Shown here in pieces: positions 25,592 to 34,042 of a stretch of DNA of 64,000 nt. Location: assembly GCF_014198245.1 (NCBI RefSeq), contig NZ_JACIHE010000002.1, positions 276,275-340,274 on the forward strand, given 5' to 3'. The stretch is from Bradyrhizobium sp. cir1. GTDB lineage: Bacteria; Pseudomonadota; Alphaproteobacteria; Rhizobiales; Xanthobacteraceae. The position numbers were made by a program, and so were the translations under genes. How positions within the stretch are numbered: the first letter of the stretch is position 1; each line of letters starts with the position of its first letter. Below the pieces are notes generated by a model. The model did no database searches. It was not told the DNA's origin and worked only from the letters and a program-made list of their open reading frames with translations.

Positions 25592-26707
25592 CTACCCCTT
25601 AGCCTCAGTAACTGGGGGCAGAGGCGGATTAGGATTACGAAAACGAGATCTCATCGAGATCACGCTTCGGTGCTGACCGAAGAATATCAGAGCCGTCCAT
25701 GAATTCAGCCTCAACGCAGTCGAGATTGCCAAGCTGTACAGCGTCGGCGCAATGATTGGTGGCCACATCCCGAGAACGTGAAAATGGATCGCATAAACAT
25801 CAAGTGAGCGCTGGCCAAGAAACACAAGCGACCGATCCAAAAGTGTAGGAAGACGGCAATAGACAATCCTTGCAAGATCGATGAACGCTAGCGTTCCGGC
25901 CGCTGCGACGATCATGACGTAAATGGAGTTGATCGAGCGAGCATGCCCCAAGGAAGACGGAAAATAGGCGATCAATGATGAGACGTTCGTGCGGTGCCAG
26001 AACGGCACCAGCGCTACGAAAATCAGATATGGAAGGAAGCGAAAAATCGATGGCAAGCCGCGGGGAAGGGCAATCTGATAAACTAGACCCCAGACAAAAT
26101 AAGGGAAATGCACCCGCGCAAGGTAGAGCCCGAATCCATTAGGAATGGCGCGGCTGGCTAAGTTCACGAGAATGGTTGCGGCGATGAAAGCTGTAGCTTG
26201 GGTCCAGCGGTTATCCCACGAAAGTGCCCGGCTCTGCGGAACGTAACGACGGAACGTAACAATGAGCAGAGTGGCAAGTGTCACGCCAACAGTACACTGA
26301 AAAAGTACGGGCAGAAACCACAGTCCGTTGTCCGGGAACTCGATGACCTTAATCATATGCGATAGAAAGGTCCCTGAAGGATTAAGGATGAAACCAACAG
26401 CGGCCCATACTAAGAATGGAATAATGAGCCGCCTGCTTTTCCTTCCAAGATCGTCCCGGAAAGCCTTCAGGCAAAGGTGTTTGTCGATCTGCTGCTGATA
26501 AAAGAAACACGCAGTCATGCCTGCGACGAACATGAACATAGGCATGTGGAATGCATATACAACGCGGAAAGGCCAGTACTCGTCGAAATTTGGCGTGGCG
26601 CCTTGAAACGTATGACCAACCACGACCGTCAGGATTGCAAGCCCTTTCAGATAGTCCAGGAATCTATCGCGGACGGCAGCGCGCTCCAAACTCGAGTTGG
26701 ACATCAT
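25592..26707 (-). CDS. Acyltransferase 3 family membrane protein
   Basis: The 371-residue product is a multi-spanning acyltransferase 3 (OatA/ExoZ/NodX type). The catalytic His lies in the first helix (DYLKGLAILTVVVGHTFQG), FHMPMFMFVAGMTACFF follows, and about ten hydrophobic segments run to residue 350. Such enzymes move an acetyl or other acyl group across the membrane onto periplasmic glycans, so it may decorate the polysaccharide. The C-terminus is an ordinary hydrophilic tail. Start ATG 26707 is followed by a second ATG. Confidence 0.88.
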   Translation of the reverse strand: MMSNSSLERAAVRDRFLDYLKGLAILTVVVGHTFQGATPNFDEYWPFRVVYAFHMPMFMFVAGMTACFFYQQQIDKHLCLKAFRDDLGRKSRRLIIPFLVWAAVGFILNPSGTFLSHMIKVIEFPDNGLWFLPVLFQCTVGVTLATLLIVTFRRYVPQSRALSWDNRWTQATAFIAATILVNLASRAIPNGFGLYLARVHFPYFVWGLVYQIALPRGLPSIFRFLPYLIFVALVPFWHRTNVSSLIAYFPSSLGHARSINSIYVMIVAAAGTLAFIDLARIVYCRLPTLLDRSLVFLGQRSLDVYAIHFHVLGMWPPIIAPTLYSLAISTALRLNSWTALIFFGQHRSVISMRSRFRNPNPPLPPVTEAKG

Positions 26708-26999
26708 TCATTCTTTGGAAAAATTTCTGATTCTAGACAGTATAGCAACATTAGGCAATGTGTGCAGCCGTTTTACGTTGAGCATCACGCTTAGCCAGAT
26801 AAGGTCGACCTCCCATCGGCACCTCAACTCTAGCTAACCTACCGGACCGGAGAACACCTATTGTACCAGATCGGCCCCTCATTTCACGGACAGTGCCTTG
26901 ACCTGTCATTCGGGATATGTCCAAGAAAGTCGCGAGGGCGAAGTCTTAATATTCCTCAAATGCGGGCCACACCTGGCAAGAATCGAGAGGCACTATGTC
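26708..26999. other. Divergent spacer upstream of gmd
   Basis: This is a 292-bp region between the divergent acyltransferase gene and gmd. I see no gene. The only clear signal is GAGAGG at 26985-26990, nine bases before the gmd start. Confidence 0.45.
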
Positions 27000-28070
27000 A
27001 TGACTAACCGGATCGCTCTCATCACCGGGGTGACCGGCCAGGACGGCGCCTATCTCGCCGAATATCTGCTGTCGCTCGGCTATGTCGTGCACGGCATCAA
27101 GCGGCGCTCGTCCTCGTTCAACACGGCGCGGGTCGACCACCTCTACCAGGACCCGCATGTCGGCAATGTGCCGTTCCTGATGCACTATGGCGACATGACG
27201 GATTCGACCAATCTGATCCGCCTGGTGCAGCAGATCCGCCCCACAGAGATCTACAATCTCGCCGCGCAAAGCCACGTCGCCGTCAGCTTCGAGAGCCCGG
27301 AATACACGGCCAATGCCGACGCGATCGGCGTGCTGCGCCTCCTGGAGGCGATCCGCATCCTCGGCATGGAAAAGGAGACGCGGTTCTACCAGGCCTCGAC
27401 CTCCGAGCTCTATGGCCTCGTGCAGGAGATTCCGCAGAAGGAGACGACGCCGTTCTACCCGCGCTCGCCTTATGGCGTCGCCAAGCTCTATGGCTACTGG
27501 ATCACGGTGAACTACCGCGAAGCCTACGGCATGTTCGCCAGCAACGGCATCCTTTTTAACCACGAGAGCCCGATCCGCGGCGAGACTTTCGTCACCCGCA
27601 AGATCACCCGCAGCGTTGCCCGCATTGAGGTTGGCCTGGACGAGGTACTCTATCTCGGCAATCTCGAGGCTAAGCGCGACTGGGGCCATGCAAAGGACTA
27701 TGTCGAAGGCATGCACATGATCCTCCAGGCGGAGAAGCCCGACGATTTCGTGCTTGCGACCGGCGAGACGCGGTCGGTGCGCGAGATGGTGGAGCTCTCG
27801 TTCGCACATGTGGGGCGCCGCATCGAATGGCGCGGCAGGGGTGTGGACGAGACGGGTGTCGATGTCAAAAGCGGCAAGACGGTTGTGAAGATCGATCCGA
27901 CCTATTTCCGCCCGACCGAGGTCGATCTCCTGATCGGCGATGCCAGCAAGGCGCGCCAGGTGCTCGGCTGGACGCCGAAGCGGACGTTTGTTGAGCTCGT
28001 CGCGGAGATGATGACGGGCGATTTGGCAGAGGCAAAGCGGGATGCTGCGAATGGCAAGCGCGCCGTTTGA
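27000..28070 (+). CDS. gmd: GDP-mannose 4,6-dehydratase
   Basis: The 356-residue product converts GDP-mannose to GDP-4-keto-6-deoxymannose. It shows [19 protein letters not shown] at the N-terminus, [32 protein letters not shown], and [10 protein letters not shown] with the Tyr/Lys pair, all diagnostic for Gmd. The product feeds Fcl (next gene) and possibly the aminotransferase at 7,865. The frame is open to 26,898, but ATG 27000 with GAGAGG is preferred. GC content returns to the high genomic level here. In bradyrhizobia similar pairs also serve nodulation factors (noeL/nolK), but nothing here ties it to nod genes. Confidence 0.95.
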   Translation: MTNRIALITGVTGQDGAYLAEYLLSLGYVVHGIKRRSSSFNTARVDHLYQDPHVGNVPFLMHYGDMTDSTNLIRLVQQIRPTEIYNLAAQSHVAVSFESPEYTANADAIGVLRLLEAIRILGMEKETRFYQASTSELYGLVQEIPQKETTPFYPRSPYGVAKLYGYWITVNYREAYGMFASNGILFNHESPIRGETFVTRKITRSVARIEVGLDEVLYLGNLEAKRDWGHAKDYVEGMHMILQAEKPDDFVLATGETRSVREMVELSFAHVGRRIEWRGRGVDETGVDVKSGKTVVKIDPTYFRPTEVDLLIGDASKARQVLGWTPKRTFVELVAEMMTGDLAEAKRDAANGKRAV

Positions 28071-28992
28071 GTTGAAGGGCAAGAGCGTCTACGTCGCCGG
28101 CCACCGCGGCATGGTCGGCAGTGCCATTGTGCGCCGGTTGGCGCAGGAAGACGTCCGGCTCGTCACGGTGGCTAGGGGCGAGATCGATCTGCGCAACCAG
28201 GCCGCCGTGTTCGACTGGTTCACGAAGACGCGGCCGCAGGTGGTGTTCCTCGCCGCGGCCAAGGTCGGCGGCATCGTCGCCAACGACACGCTGCGCGCCG
28301 AGTTCATCTACGACAACATCGCGATCGCCGCGAACGTGATCCAGGCCGCGCATCAGAGCGGCGCCGGGAAGCTGATGTTCCTGGGCTCCTCCTGCATCTA
28401 TCCCAAGCTGGCGCCGCAGCCCCTGCGCGAGGACTCGGTGCTGACAGGCCCGCTGGAGCCGACCAACGAGCCCTATGCGATCGCCAAGATCGCAGGCATC
28501 AAGATGGTCGAGGCCTATCGCAGCCAGTACGGATCCGACTTCATCAGCGTGATGCCGACCAATCTCTATGGCCCCGGCGACAATTATCACCCCGAAATGA
28601 GCCACGTCGTCGCCGCCCTGATCCGCCGCTTCCACGAGGCCAAAGTCTCCGGCGCGAAGAACGTCGTCGTCTGGGGCACCGGCACGCCACGGCGCGAGTT
28701 CCTCTATGTCGACGACATGGCGGATGCCTGCGTGCACCTGATGAAGACCTATTCCAGTGCGGAACTGGTCAATATCGGCACCGGCGAGGACATCACCATC
28801 GCCGAATTCGCGCGCCTCGTCGCCGACATCGTCGGCTATGGCGGAGAGATCAGCTTCGACACTTCGCGGCCCGACGGCACCCCGCGCAAGCTGCTCGACG
28901 TCAGCCGCCTCGACAAGCTCGGCTGGCGCGCCACGACCTCGCTTCACGATGGCTTGAAGCGCGCATATGCGGCGTATCTGTCCCAGAGGTAG
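28042..28992 (+). CDS. fcl: GDP-L-fucose synthase
   Basis: The 316-residue product epimerises and reduces GDP-4-keto-6-deoxymannose to GDP-L-fucose. Motifs are [49 protein letters not shown], and [13 protein letters not shown] with the Tyr/Lys pair. It overlaps gmd by 29 bases. ATG 28042 has AGAGG nine bases upstream; ATG 28051 is an alternative. Together with the GT11 gene this accounts for fucose in the glycan. Confidence 0.95.
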   Translation: MLRMASAPFELKGKSVYVAGHRGMVGSAIVRRLAQEDVRLVTVARGEIDLRNQAAVFDWFTKTRPQVVFLAAAKVGGIVANDTLRAEFIYDNIAIAANVIQAAHQSGAGKLMFLGSSCIYPKLAPQPLREDSVLTGPLEPTNEPYAIAKIAGIKMVEAYRSQYGSDFISVMPTNLYGPGDNYHPEMSHVVAALIRRFHEAKVSGAKNVVVWGTGTPRREFLYVDDMADACVHLMKTYSSAELVNIGTGEDITIAEFARLVADIVGYGGEISFDTSRPDGTPRKLLDVSRLDKLGWRATTSLHDGLKRAYAAYLSQR

Positions 28993-29531
28993 AATGCTGG
29001 GATTACAGGTAGCCAGGACGAGATTCTCTTGGTCATACCCCATGATGATGCGTGCATCCGAACCACCAATGAAATGCCGCCGATCGTTCGGTTTGAACCT
29101 GATGATATGATTTGGCGCATCGGCGCCATTCGTTTGAACCGTTGTCACCGGCATCTCCTACGCAAGAACGAGCGGCTTTACATGCAGCACTGCTTGAAGC
29201 CCCGCGGCCACGAGGCGAGATACCGGCGCCATGATTGGCGTTGGCGCTCGATCGAATCAGTAACGCTCCAATCGCAGACGAATATCAGTCCTTTCCGCAG
29301 CAACATTGTTGCTCGTTTTGACGACAGGAATGACTGTTGTTCTCATCCGCTTAGGTACCGCGCGGAGGGGCTGAGCAAGATGAAAGCGACGAAACGAAGC
29401 CAATCGACGCATGAGCAGTATGGACAAGGTGCTCTGGCAGAGCACGATCCTGCTAAGAGCGCCACGTATTGAAATGAAGAAAGGATTATCGGAAGATCAG
29501 CTGTGTTCCGACCAAGTTGGGCTAACAAGAA
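28993..29531. other. Gene-poor spacer with recombinase remnant
   Basis: This 539-bp region is AT-richer than gmd/fcl. Apart from a minus-strand remnant at 29,026-29,154 I recognise nothing. A 27-codon frame starting near 29,475 ends inside the following gene and has no family support. Confidence 0.45.
29026..29154 (-). pseudogene. N-terminal remnant of a YqaJ-type recombinase-like protein
   Basis: The first 43 codons of this minus-strand frame read MPVTTVQTNGADAPNH and then RRHFIGGSDARIIMG. From memory, this is the opening of a protein family in bradyrhizobia annotated as YqaJ viral recombinase-like. After GYDQE the similarity stops and the frame runs into sequence antisense to fcl. I read it as a truncated remnant of a phage or mobile gene. 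The identification rests on recall of the motif and needs a search. Confidence 0.4.
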
Positions 29532-30095
29532 TTGATACGTCCGGCAGTTTTTTTTGATCGTGATGGCGTCCTCAATGAGGACGACGGCTATGCTTTTGAT
29601 CCGGCCAAGATCCGGTGGGTGCAAGGAGCCCAGCAGGCCGTAAAAGCAGTCAATGATGCCGGGTATTTTGCGTTTGTAGTGACGAACCAATCAGGAATCG
29701 CGAGGGGGTTTTACGAGGAGCGGCATGTTCGCGAGTTGCACTCATGGATGTCGCGTGAGCTTGCTATGGTTGGTGCGCATATCGATGCGTTCGAATTTTG
29801 CCCACATCACCCGGATGGCCTGATTGCGCGATATCGTGTCCTTTGTAACTGCCGAAAGCCGCAACCGGGAATGATCGCAGGTCTGCTTGAGCGGTATTCG
29901 GTGGACATTGGTGCTAGCTTCATGATCGGGGACAAGCAGAGTGACCTTGCAGCGGCGCAAGCGGCCGGCATCGCAGCATATCTGTTTAATGGGTCTAACC
30001 TCCACGCCTTCATCGCCCCGCTATTAACTGCTTGGTCCCACGATCCTCCGCATCAACCGCCCTCGCATCAGGGAGTCGCGGGAACGGAGGATTGA
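29532..30095 (+). CDS. HAD-IIIA phosphatase, GmhB-like
   Basis: The 187-residue product matches histidinol-phosphate/heptose-bisphosphate phosphatases. The HAD nucleophile motif is PAVFFDRDGVLNED, motif II is FVVTNQSGIARG, a zinc loop has CPHHPDG and CNCRKP, and motifs III/IV are KPQPGMI and MIGDKQSDLAAAQ. GmhB removes the C7 phosphate of D-glycero-D-manno-heptose bisphosphate for LPS heptose. No other heptose genes are nearby, so the substrate could differ. The start appears to be TTG 29532. A run of eight T in codons 5-8 is a possible slippage or sequencing-error site, though the frame is intact as given. Confidence 0.8.
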   Translation: MIRPAVFFDRDGVLNEDDGYAFDPAKIRWVQGAQQAVKAVNDAGYFAFVVTNQSGIARGFYEERHVRELHSWMSRELAMVGAHIDAFEFCPHHPDGLIARYRVLCNCRKPQPGMIAGLLERYSVDIGASFMIGDKQSDLAAAQAAGIAAYLFNGSNLHAFIAPLLTAWSHDPPHQPPSHQGVAGTED

Positions 30096-30428
30096 TCTCG
30101 TCGCTATCGCGAGGGACGGTTCGGTCGATTGCTAGGCTAGCGAAAACAAGGAGTGAATTTGGCGTCAAAGCGACAACTCGAAGCCAATGGCACAAACGCG
30201 AGCAAATGAGATTTCTGTCGAGCTTGGAACGTTATGAGAAGGCCGCCCTGTCGCGGCAGCGGCGAGGGCTCAAACGCATGAAGCGGAACAACGGATGAGG
30301 ACCTCAAGCTGGCTAGGGTCCAGAGAAGCGGGACTCAACGGGGCGGGTAGTAAGTCGGGGAACATCGTCCCGATTGGACGGTATATATGCATCGCTGCTA
30401 GTATTTATTTCGAAGTCTTGGAGGCGGC
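30096..30428. other. Spacer with a shrunken gene remnant
   Basis: This spacer holds the remnant at 30,159-30,298 and otherwise no recognisable gene. It ends at the ribosome site of a small membrane-protein frame. Confidence 0.4.
30159..30298 (+). pseudogene. Remnant of a rhizobial hypothetical family (N-terminal ASKRQLEAN motif)
   Basis: A TTG at 30159 with AAGGAG just upstream opens LASKRQLEANGTNASK and then meets a stop. This resembles the start of a family common in rhizobia and relatives (MASKRQ-x-EAN-type, then STGPRT). In another frame directly after it comes LERYEKAALSRQRRGLKRM, which looks like that family's C-terminal end. The simplest reading is one gene that lost its middle and its frame. 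Family recognition is from memory. Confidence 0.4.
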
Positions 30429-30566
30429 ATGAACTACATTTTCCCCCTGCTGGCGGTGGCCACCACCATCGGCCTCTTCCTGCTCTACGCGATCGTGCGG
30501 CCGACTCTGCGTCGATCCCGGCCCGCCCATGAGGTTCCTCGCTGGCCCGATTCAAGTCTGAGATAG
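30429..30566 (+). CDS. Possible 45-aa single-pass membrane protein
   Basis: ATG 30429 is preceded by GGAGG at 30420-30424. The 45 codons encode a short N-terminus, one clear transmembrane stretch (IFPLLAVATTIGLFLLYAIV, about residues 4-23), and a basic cytoplasmic-like tail. The hydrophobic segment and ribosome site support a real small gene; no family is recognised. It sits in a decayed region, which lowers confidence. Confidence 0.45.
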   Translation: MNYIFPLLAVATTIGLFLLYAIVRPTLRRSRPAHEVPRWPDSSLR

Positions 30567-30730
30567 CCGACTGAGCTACTTGGGTCCGCATTTTCGGTTG
30601 GCGAGCGACTGAACAAGGCGTTCAGTGGCCGTCCTAGCTAGGCATATCGAAAAACCGAAATGGAACTTGCGTCGTCGGGCAAAACAGTGGTTCATAGGGT
30701 GCTGGTCCAGTCGCAAATGGAGTCCAGCAA

Positions 30731-30943
30731 ATGGCCGACGAATGCAAGGCTTTATCCGATCTGCCGGAAGTAGCTAAGCTGAACGGAGAATTCCGAAGGA
30801 ACTACGGGAAGCTTCTCGGAGCTTTCCTGTATCTGCGTTCGATCAGCGCCATCCGTGGAAGGTCCTGGTTTTGGACCGCCTTGCTTTCAGCGGTTTGCTC
30901 CGCCGCGCTGGCGTGGCTGGGGCGGTGGGGGGTGTCACTATGA
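30731..30943 (+). CDS. Hypothetical small protein with C-terminal membrane helix
   Basis: The 70 codons have a charged N-terminus (about 1-33) and a hydrophobic C-terminal stretch (FWTALLSAVCSAALAWLG). No ribosome site stands out. The segment coding residues 38-62 recurs, diverged, at 33,217-33,285, so this may belong to a repeated family. Function unknown. Confidence 0.35.
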   Translation: MADECKALSDLPEVAKLNGEFRRNYGKLLGAFLYLRSISAIRGRSWFWTALLSAVCSAALAWLGRWGVSL

Positions 30944-31122
30944 GCTGCAGATGACAAATTGGAAGACAGAGGCCGTTTTGAGCGGTCTGATTTCTGGCGC
31001 GCCTCGCAGCTGCACAAAATGACGAAGAGCGGTGCACTCACCACCACTAAAGCGATTTCCTCCACGCGCTGCGGCGAACTCTAGCCTGTGAAGTGCGCAG
31101 ACGTCAGCTCTCAAGGGGCCGA

Positions 31123-31329
31123 TTAAACCACCCCGCCGAAGTCGATTCCCTCCTTGGCAAGCTGCTCGGCTTCTTCGGCGGACGCAGTGGGCTTCGTATC
31201 GAGGTAGGGATGCTCAGAAGCCGGCAGGATGGTGCGGATCTTCTGGCCATCCACCCGCGTGATACGGGCAATCCAGCCTCGTTGGCCGTGCTCAAATCGA
31301 TCAATGTGGTACTGCTTGTAGGTAATCAT
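31123..31329 (-). CDS. Conserved-type small hypothetical protein, 68 aa
   Basis: From ATG 31329 the product begins MITYKQYHIDRFEHGQRGWI and ends GIDFGGVV. It is balanced in composition, with an RITRVDGQKIRT beta-like core and a charged helix near the end (SAEEAEQLAKEG). Compact proteins of this kind are common in Bradyrhizobium as uncharacterised genes. I assign no function. The longer frame to 31395 adds only an Arg-rich leader. Confidence 0.6.
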   Translation of the reverse strand: MITYKQYHIDRFEHGQRGWIARITRVDGQKIRTILPASEHPYLDTKPTASAEEAEQLAKEGIDFGGVV

Positions 31330-32189
31330 GACTCTTGAACGCGACTGACACCGATATGGGTTCCTTCTATATGACCTGGGGCCGCCGCACAACATATCTT
31401 AATAGAAAGCTAATGTCTGCCACGCTTAACCACGCACGGCGCCGGTCTCAACAACAAAAGAAATCCGCCGACTTGAGAGCTGGTGGGAGTTAATCAGATG
31501 GCGACCGGGCTAGCGGTCACCCATTGATCTTAGCACAGGCGCTCGTCGGCGCGAACAGGCGGTGTTACGCTCGTCCGTGCAAAGTCTGCGGCCAGGCCCG
31601 GCGCCGCCGGAAGACGTCAGCGGACGTGGCGTCCGCGCAGAGGCTATCCTAGGACATATTGACGCCCTTCAGCGCTTCGAAGCCGCGTGCGGGCATTTCG
31701 ATGTTGAACAGCACGGGCGGCTCGGCGCTCTGGACGCAGGCGCCGGCACTTCTTCTCGGCGCTGAGCGAGTTCGGCTCACATCGCGCGGCTGCAGACGGT
31801 CTCTCGCATCCACCCGGGAACTCCCTTGAGGTTGTTCAAGTGTGATGATCGAGGCTGGGCTCGAGCAGTTGAAGCTGGCGCCTGGCTCTTTGCCGGCGGA
31901 TGATCGGGATTTGCACGCGCGAGCGGGGAACCAGTCCTAGACTTGAGCGAACGACGACTGCGGGTCAAGACATGATCGGTCGCGTCACAGAAGCGGTCGA
32001 CACAAGTGTTTCTCCAGGAATCTAACCGTCCACCGAACGACATTCAACTGCGGCCCGCGTTTCGGAAGCTCGTTCACCTTGACAGCACAGGCAAGCGACC
32101 GAGCCATCTGTCGGTTAAGAGCTAGTCGCTCTGGCGCTGGCCACTCACCAACTTACGAATGGATATGCTGGGCTGGAAGCGCTCCACTC
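31330..32189. other. Gene-poor region, no supported gene
   Basis: About 860 bp in which the frames on both strands are short, overlap one another and lack recognisable motifs or good ribosome sites. It reads like eroded coding DNA. Confidence 0.45.
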
Positions 32190-32675
32190 TTATTGAACAC
32201 TTCTTGCAAGAACAACAATCGTTGCGGCGAATGCGATTTGCGAACTGACGCCGAACGTTCCGGTCAAGCTGCGCTTGGAGTGCATCCACCAATGAAAACG
32301 CTGTAGGCGATGAATGGGTCCGCGCGGGTAAAAAGTGTGAACGAATTGCAATGGGTCCGGTAGCATTGCGGCAAAAGCGGCGACCGCGACGGTCCACATT
32401 GACGCCTCCGTTGCGAACAGCCAAAGTGAGAGTCCTATCCCCATGCAAGCATCGGTTCCGATGATCGCAAAATCCAATAGCGTGGCTCTGCTCAAGGGCA
32501 ACCGGCGATTATTAGCACCGTTTCCGAGCGCAATTGATCGAAGCGGATAGTCCCAGTGCGGTATCGCGTCTATCGCGAAGTGGCTCGCAAATCCCGTGAT
32601 CGCCGCTATAAAGGGATGAGTTGGCATGAGGCTTGCGATCGCGCCCCCAACGATTGCGTGCGTGCTCAAGATCAC
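32190..32675 (-). CDS. Membrane protein with THAIVGG / SHFAIDAIPHWDY motifs
   Basis: The 161-residue product starts with STHAIVGGAIASLMPTHP and has GFASHFAIDAIPHWDYPL near residue 30, then two hydrophobic stretches (about 66-100) and a C-terminal hydrophobic end. The His/Asp pattern recalls a family of integral membrane proteins distantly like YdjM/metal-dependent hydrolases, often found near polysaccharide genes. I would call it a putative membrane-bound metal-binding protein. The start is GTG 32675; a TTG two codons on is possible. It stands alone amid decayed DNA. Confidence 0.7.
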   Translation of the reverse strand: MILSTHAIVGGAIASLMPTHPFIAAITGFASHFAIDAIPHWDYPLRSIALGNGANNRRLPLSRATLLDFAIIGTDACMGIGLSLWLFATEASMWTVAVAAFAAMLPDPLQFVHTFYPRGPIHRLQRFHWWMHSKRSLTGTFGVSSQIAFAATIVVLARSVQ

Positions 32676-34042
32676 CGTAGTTGTTCCATGGTAGACTGAT
32701 CGGCGTCAGCAACCGCTTCCTTACCAATGGTCTCTCAACAGAGGCAATCAATTAATTGATAAGCGCGCCTTTACCGAGGAAGCCGCCGCGCATCATTCGA
32801 CGCGACCACAGCGAGCAGAGCTGACCAGATGATCTGCGCCAACTCCTGCGACAGCTACAGCCAGGCGCACACCAGCACAAAGAGCGCCGACCAGTGCGCA
32901 AAATGTAAGCCAAGCGACGATAATCATCCACAAGGCAGCTAGCGGAAGTCGAAAGCAAGGCTTGATCGTTCCAATCACGGTCGCCCCTCGGTGGATCTGA
33001 AGGCCGCATGCTATCATTGGTTGATCGACCTTTCCACATCCTGGCGGCCGCGGCCGTCGTACGTGGTTAGCCGTTTCTTTCCGGCACGTCTTCCCCACGA
33101 TGAAATCGCCGCCCTCATGAAACTGGCAGCGCTATAGAACTCGTTGCAGTCGGGATTTTTCCCCTCGTGCGGTGACGCGAGATGATTGATTTGCTTCTCG
33201 CTCGCGATGTGGTTGGATCAGCGCCGCCGGTAGACGTTCCCGGTTTTGGATCGCGTTGCTTTCGGCCGCTTGCTCGGCGGCGCTCCAGCCGTTTGGAAGA
33301 CACGCCTCACGCTCGATGGTCCACAACGGTGCATGGCTTGGCTTTTCGCCGGGTGTCCAACGGGCAGCCCTAACGGAGGGATAAGCTGTCCGTCTATACG
33401 TAGGCAATTGCTCCAGCCGTCGGGACTGATGCGCCCTCCCATCGCTCGGATCGCGGCCGCGGCCTGATCGGCAAGCTTCGCCCTCAAGCTGGGACCAAAC
33501 AGGACTCGCGTCGAGGAATTCGTAATTCCGCTTCGGTACGTAGCCAAGCAACCGGTAGATTTTGAAAATTTGCCGAAATACGTTTGACAGGTCACAGAGC
33601 AGGAAAGTCCTGGGGTTCGTTCGATAATTGCCGGAGTCAAACGGTCTTCTTTGAGAAGGGTTCGGCGCGGCCGCTCCTTCGGATCACCGGGTCTAATGCG
33701 AATGTGATCCGTATAGAGATACTTTCGGTCTCCTTCTTGATCACCACTCTTGTTTGCATCTTTTCATCGACAAGCGTCCTCGCCAACGCGTAGCCTGCAC
33801 GACCGCAGGGTTTATCGCCGAGCCATGCAAAGCGACATTGGCCGGCGTAGATCTTCGCTGAGAACTCGCGGCTGGACGCGTCGATTCTTGCATTAGAGTC
33901 CTAGAGTGGAAGAGGCAAGAACGAGTGCTTTCGTTCAACGTCCTTGCGTTCCCGCAAAGCGTAGAGTGAATTCCCGCGATCGCTCTGGCGGGAATTTGGC
34001 CTCAAACAATTGTTTTCGATCGAGTGGCTAGACTAAGGGGCG
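32676..34042. other. Gene-poor region with relics
   Basis: About 1.4 kb without a well-supported gene. It contains a diverged copy (33,217-33,285) of part of the 30,731 ORF, a minus-strand frame at 32,793-33,098 with one plausible membrane helix, and a plus-strand frame (33,584-33,793) ending in a signal-peptide-like stretch (VSFLITTLVCIFSSTSVLAN) cut by a stop. These suggest gene decay. Confidence 0.45.
33217..33285 (+). repeat. Diverged duplicate of 30,841-30,909
   Basis: Over about 69 bp the two sequences agree at roughly three quarters of positions, including the blocks GATCAGCGCC, GGTTTTGG and TTGCTTTC. Read in the frame of the upstream ORF, this copy gives FWIALLSAACSAAL against FWTALLSAVCSAAL. 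No intact reading frame surrounds it. Confidence 0.55.

Noticed and set aside
26946..28082. Long minus-strand frame antisense to gmd
   Set aside because: High-GC coding on one strand leaves long open frames on the other; the plus-strand Gmd motifs are clear.
27000..28992. noeL/nolK nodulation genes
   Set aside because: The same enzymes serve LPS fucose, and no nod box or nod gene is visible; the GT11 gene nearby favours a surface-glycan role.
30546..30590. Minus-strand sequence resembling the 5' half of a tRNA (GTAGCTCAGTCGG)
   Set aside because: A D-arm-like TAGC/GCTA pairing is possible, but no anticodon stem, T-arm with GGTTCGA, or matching acceptor end follows. At best a chance match or remnant.
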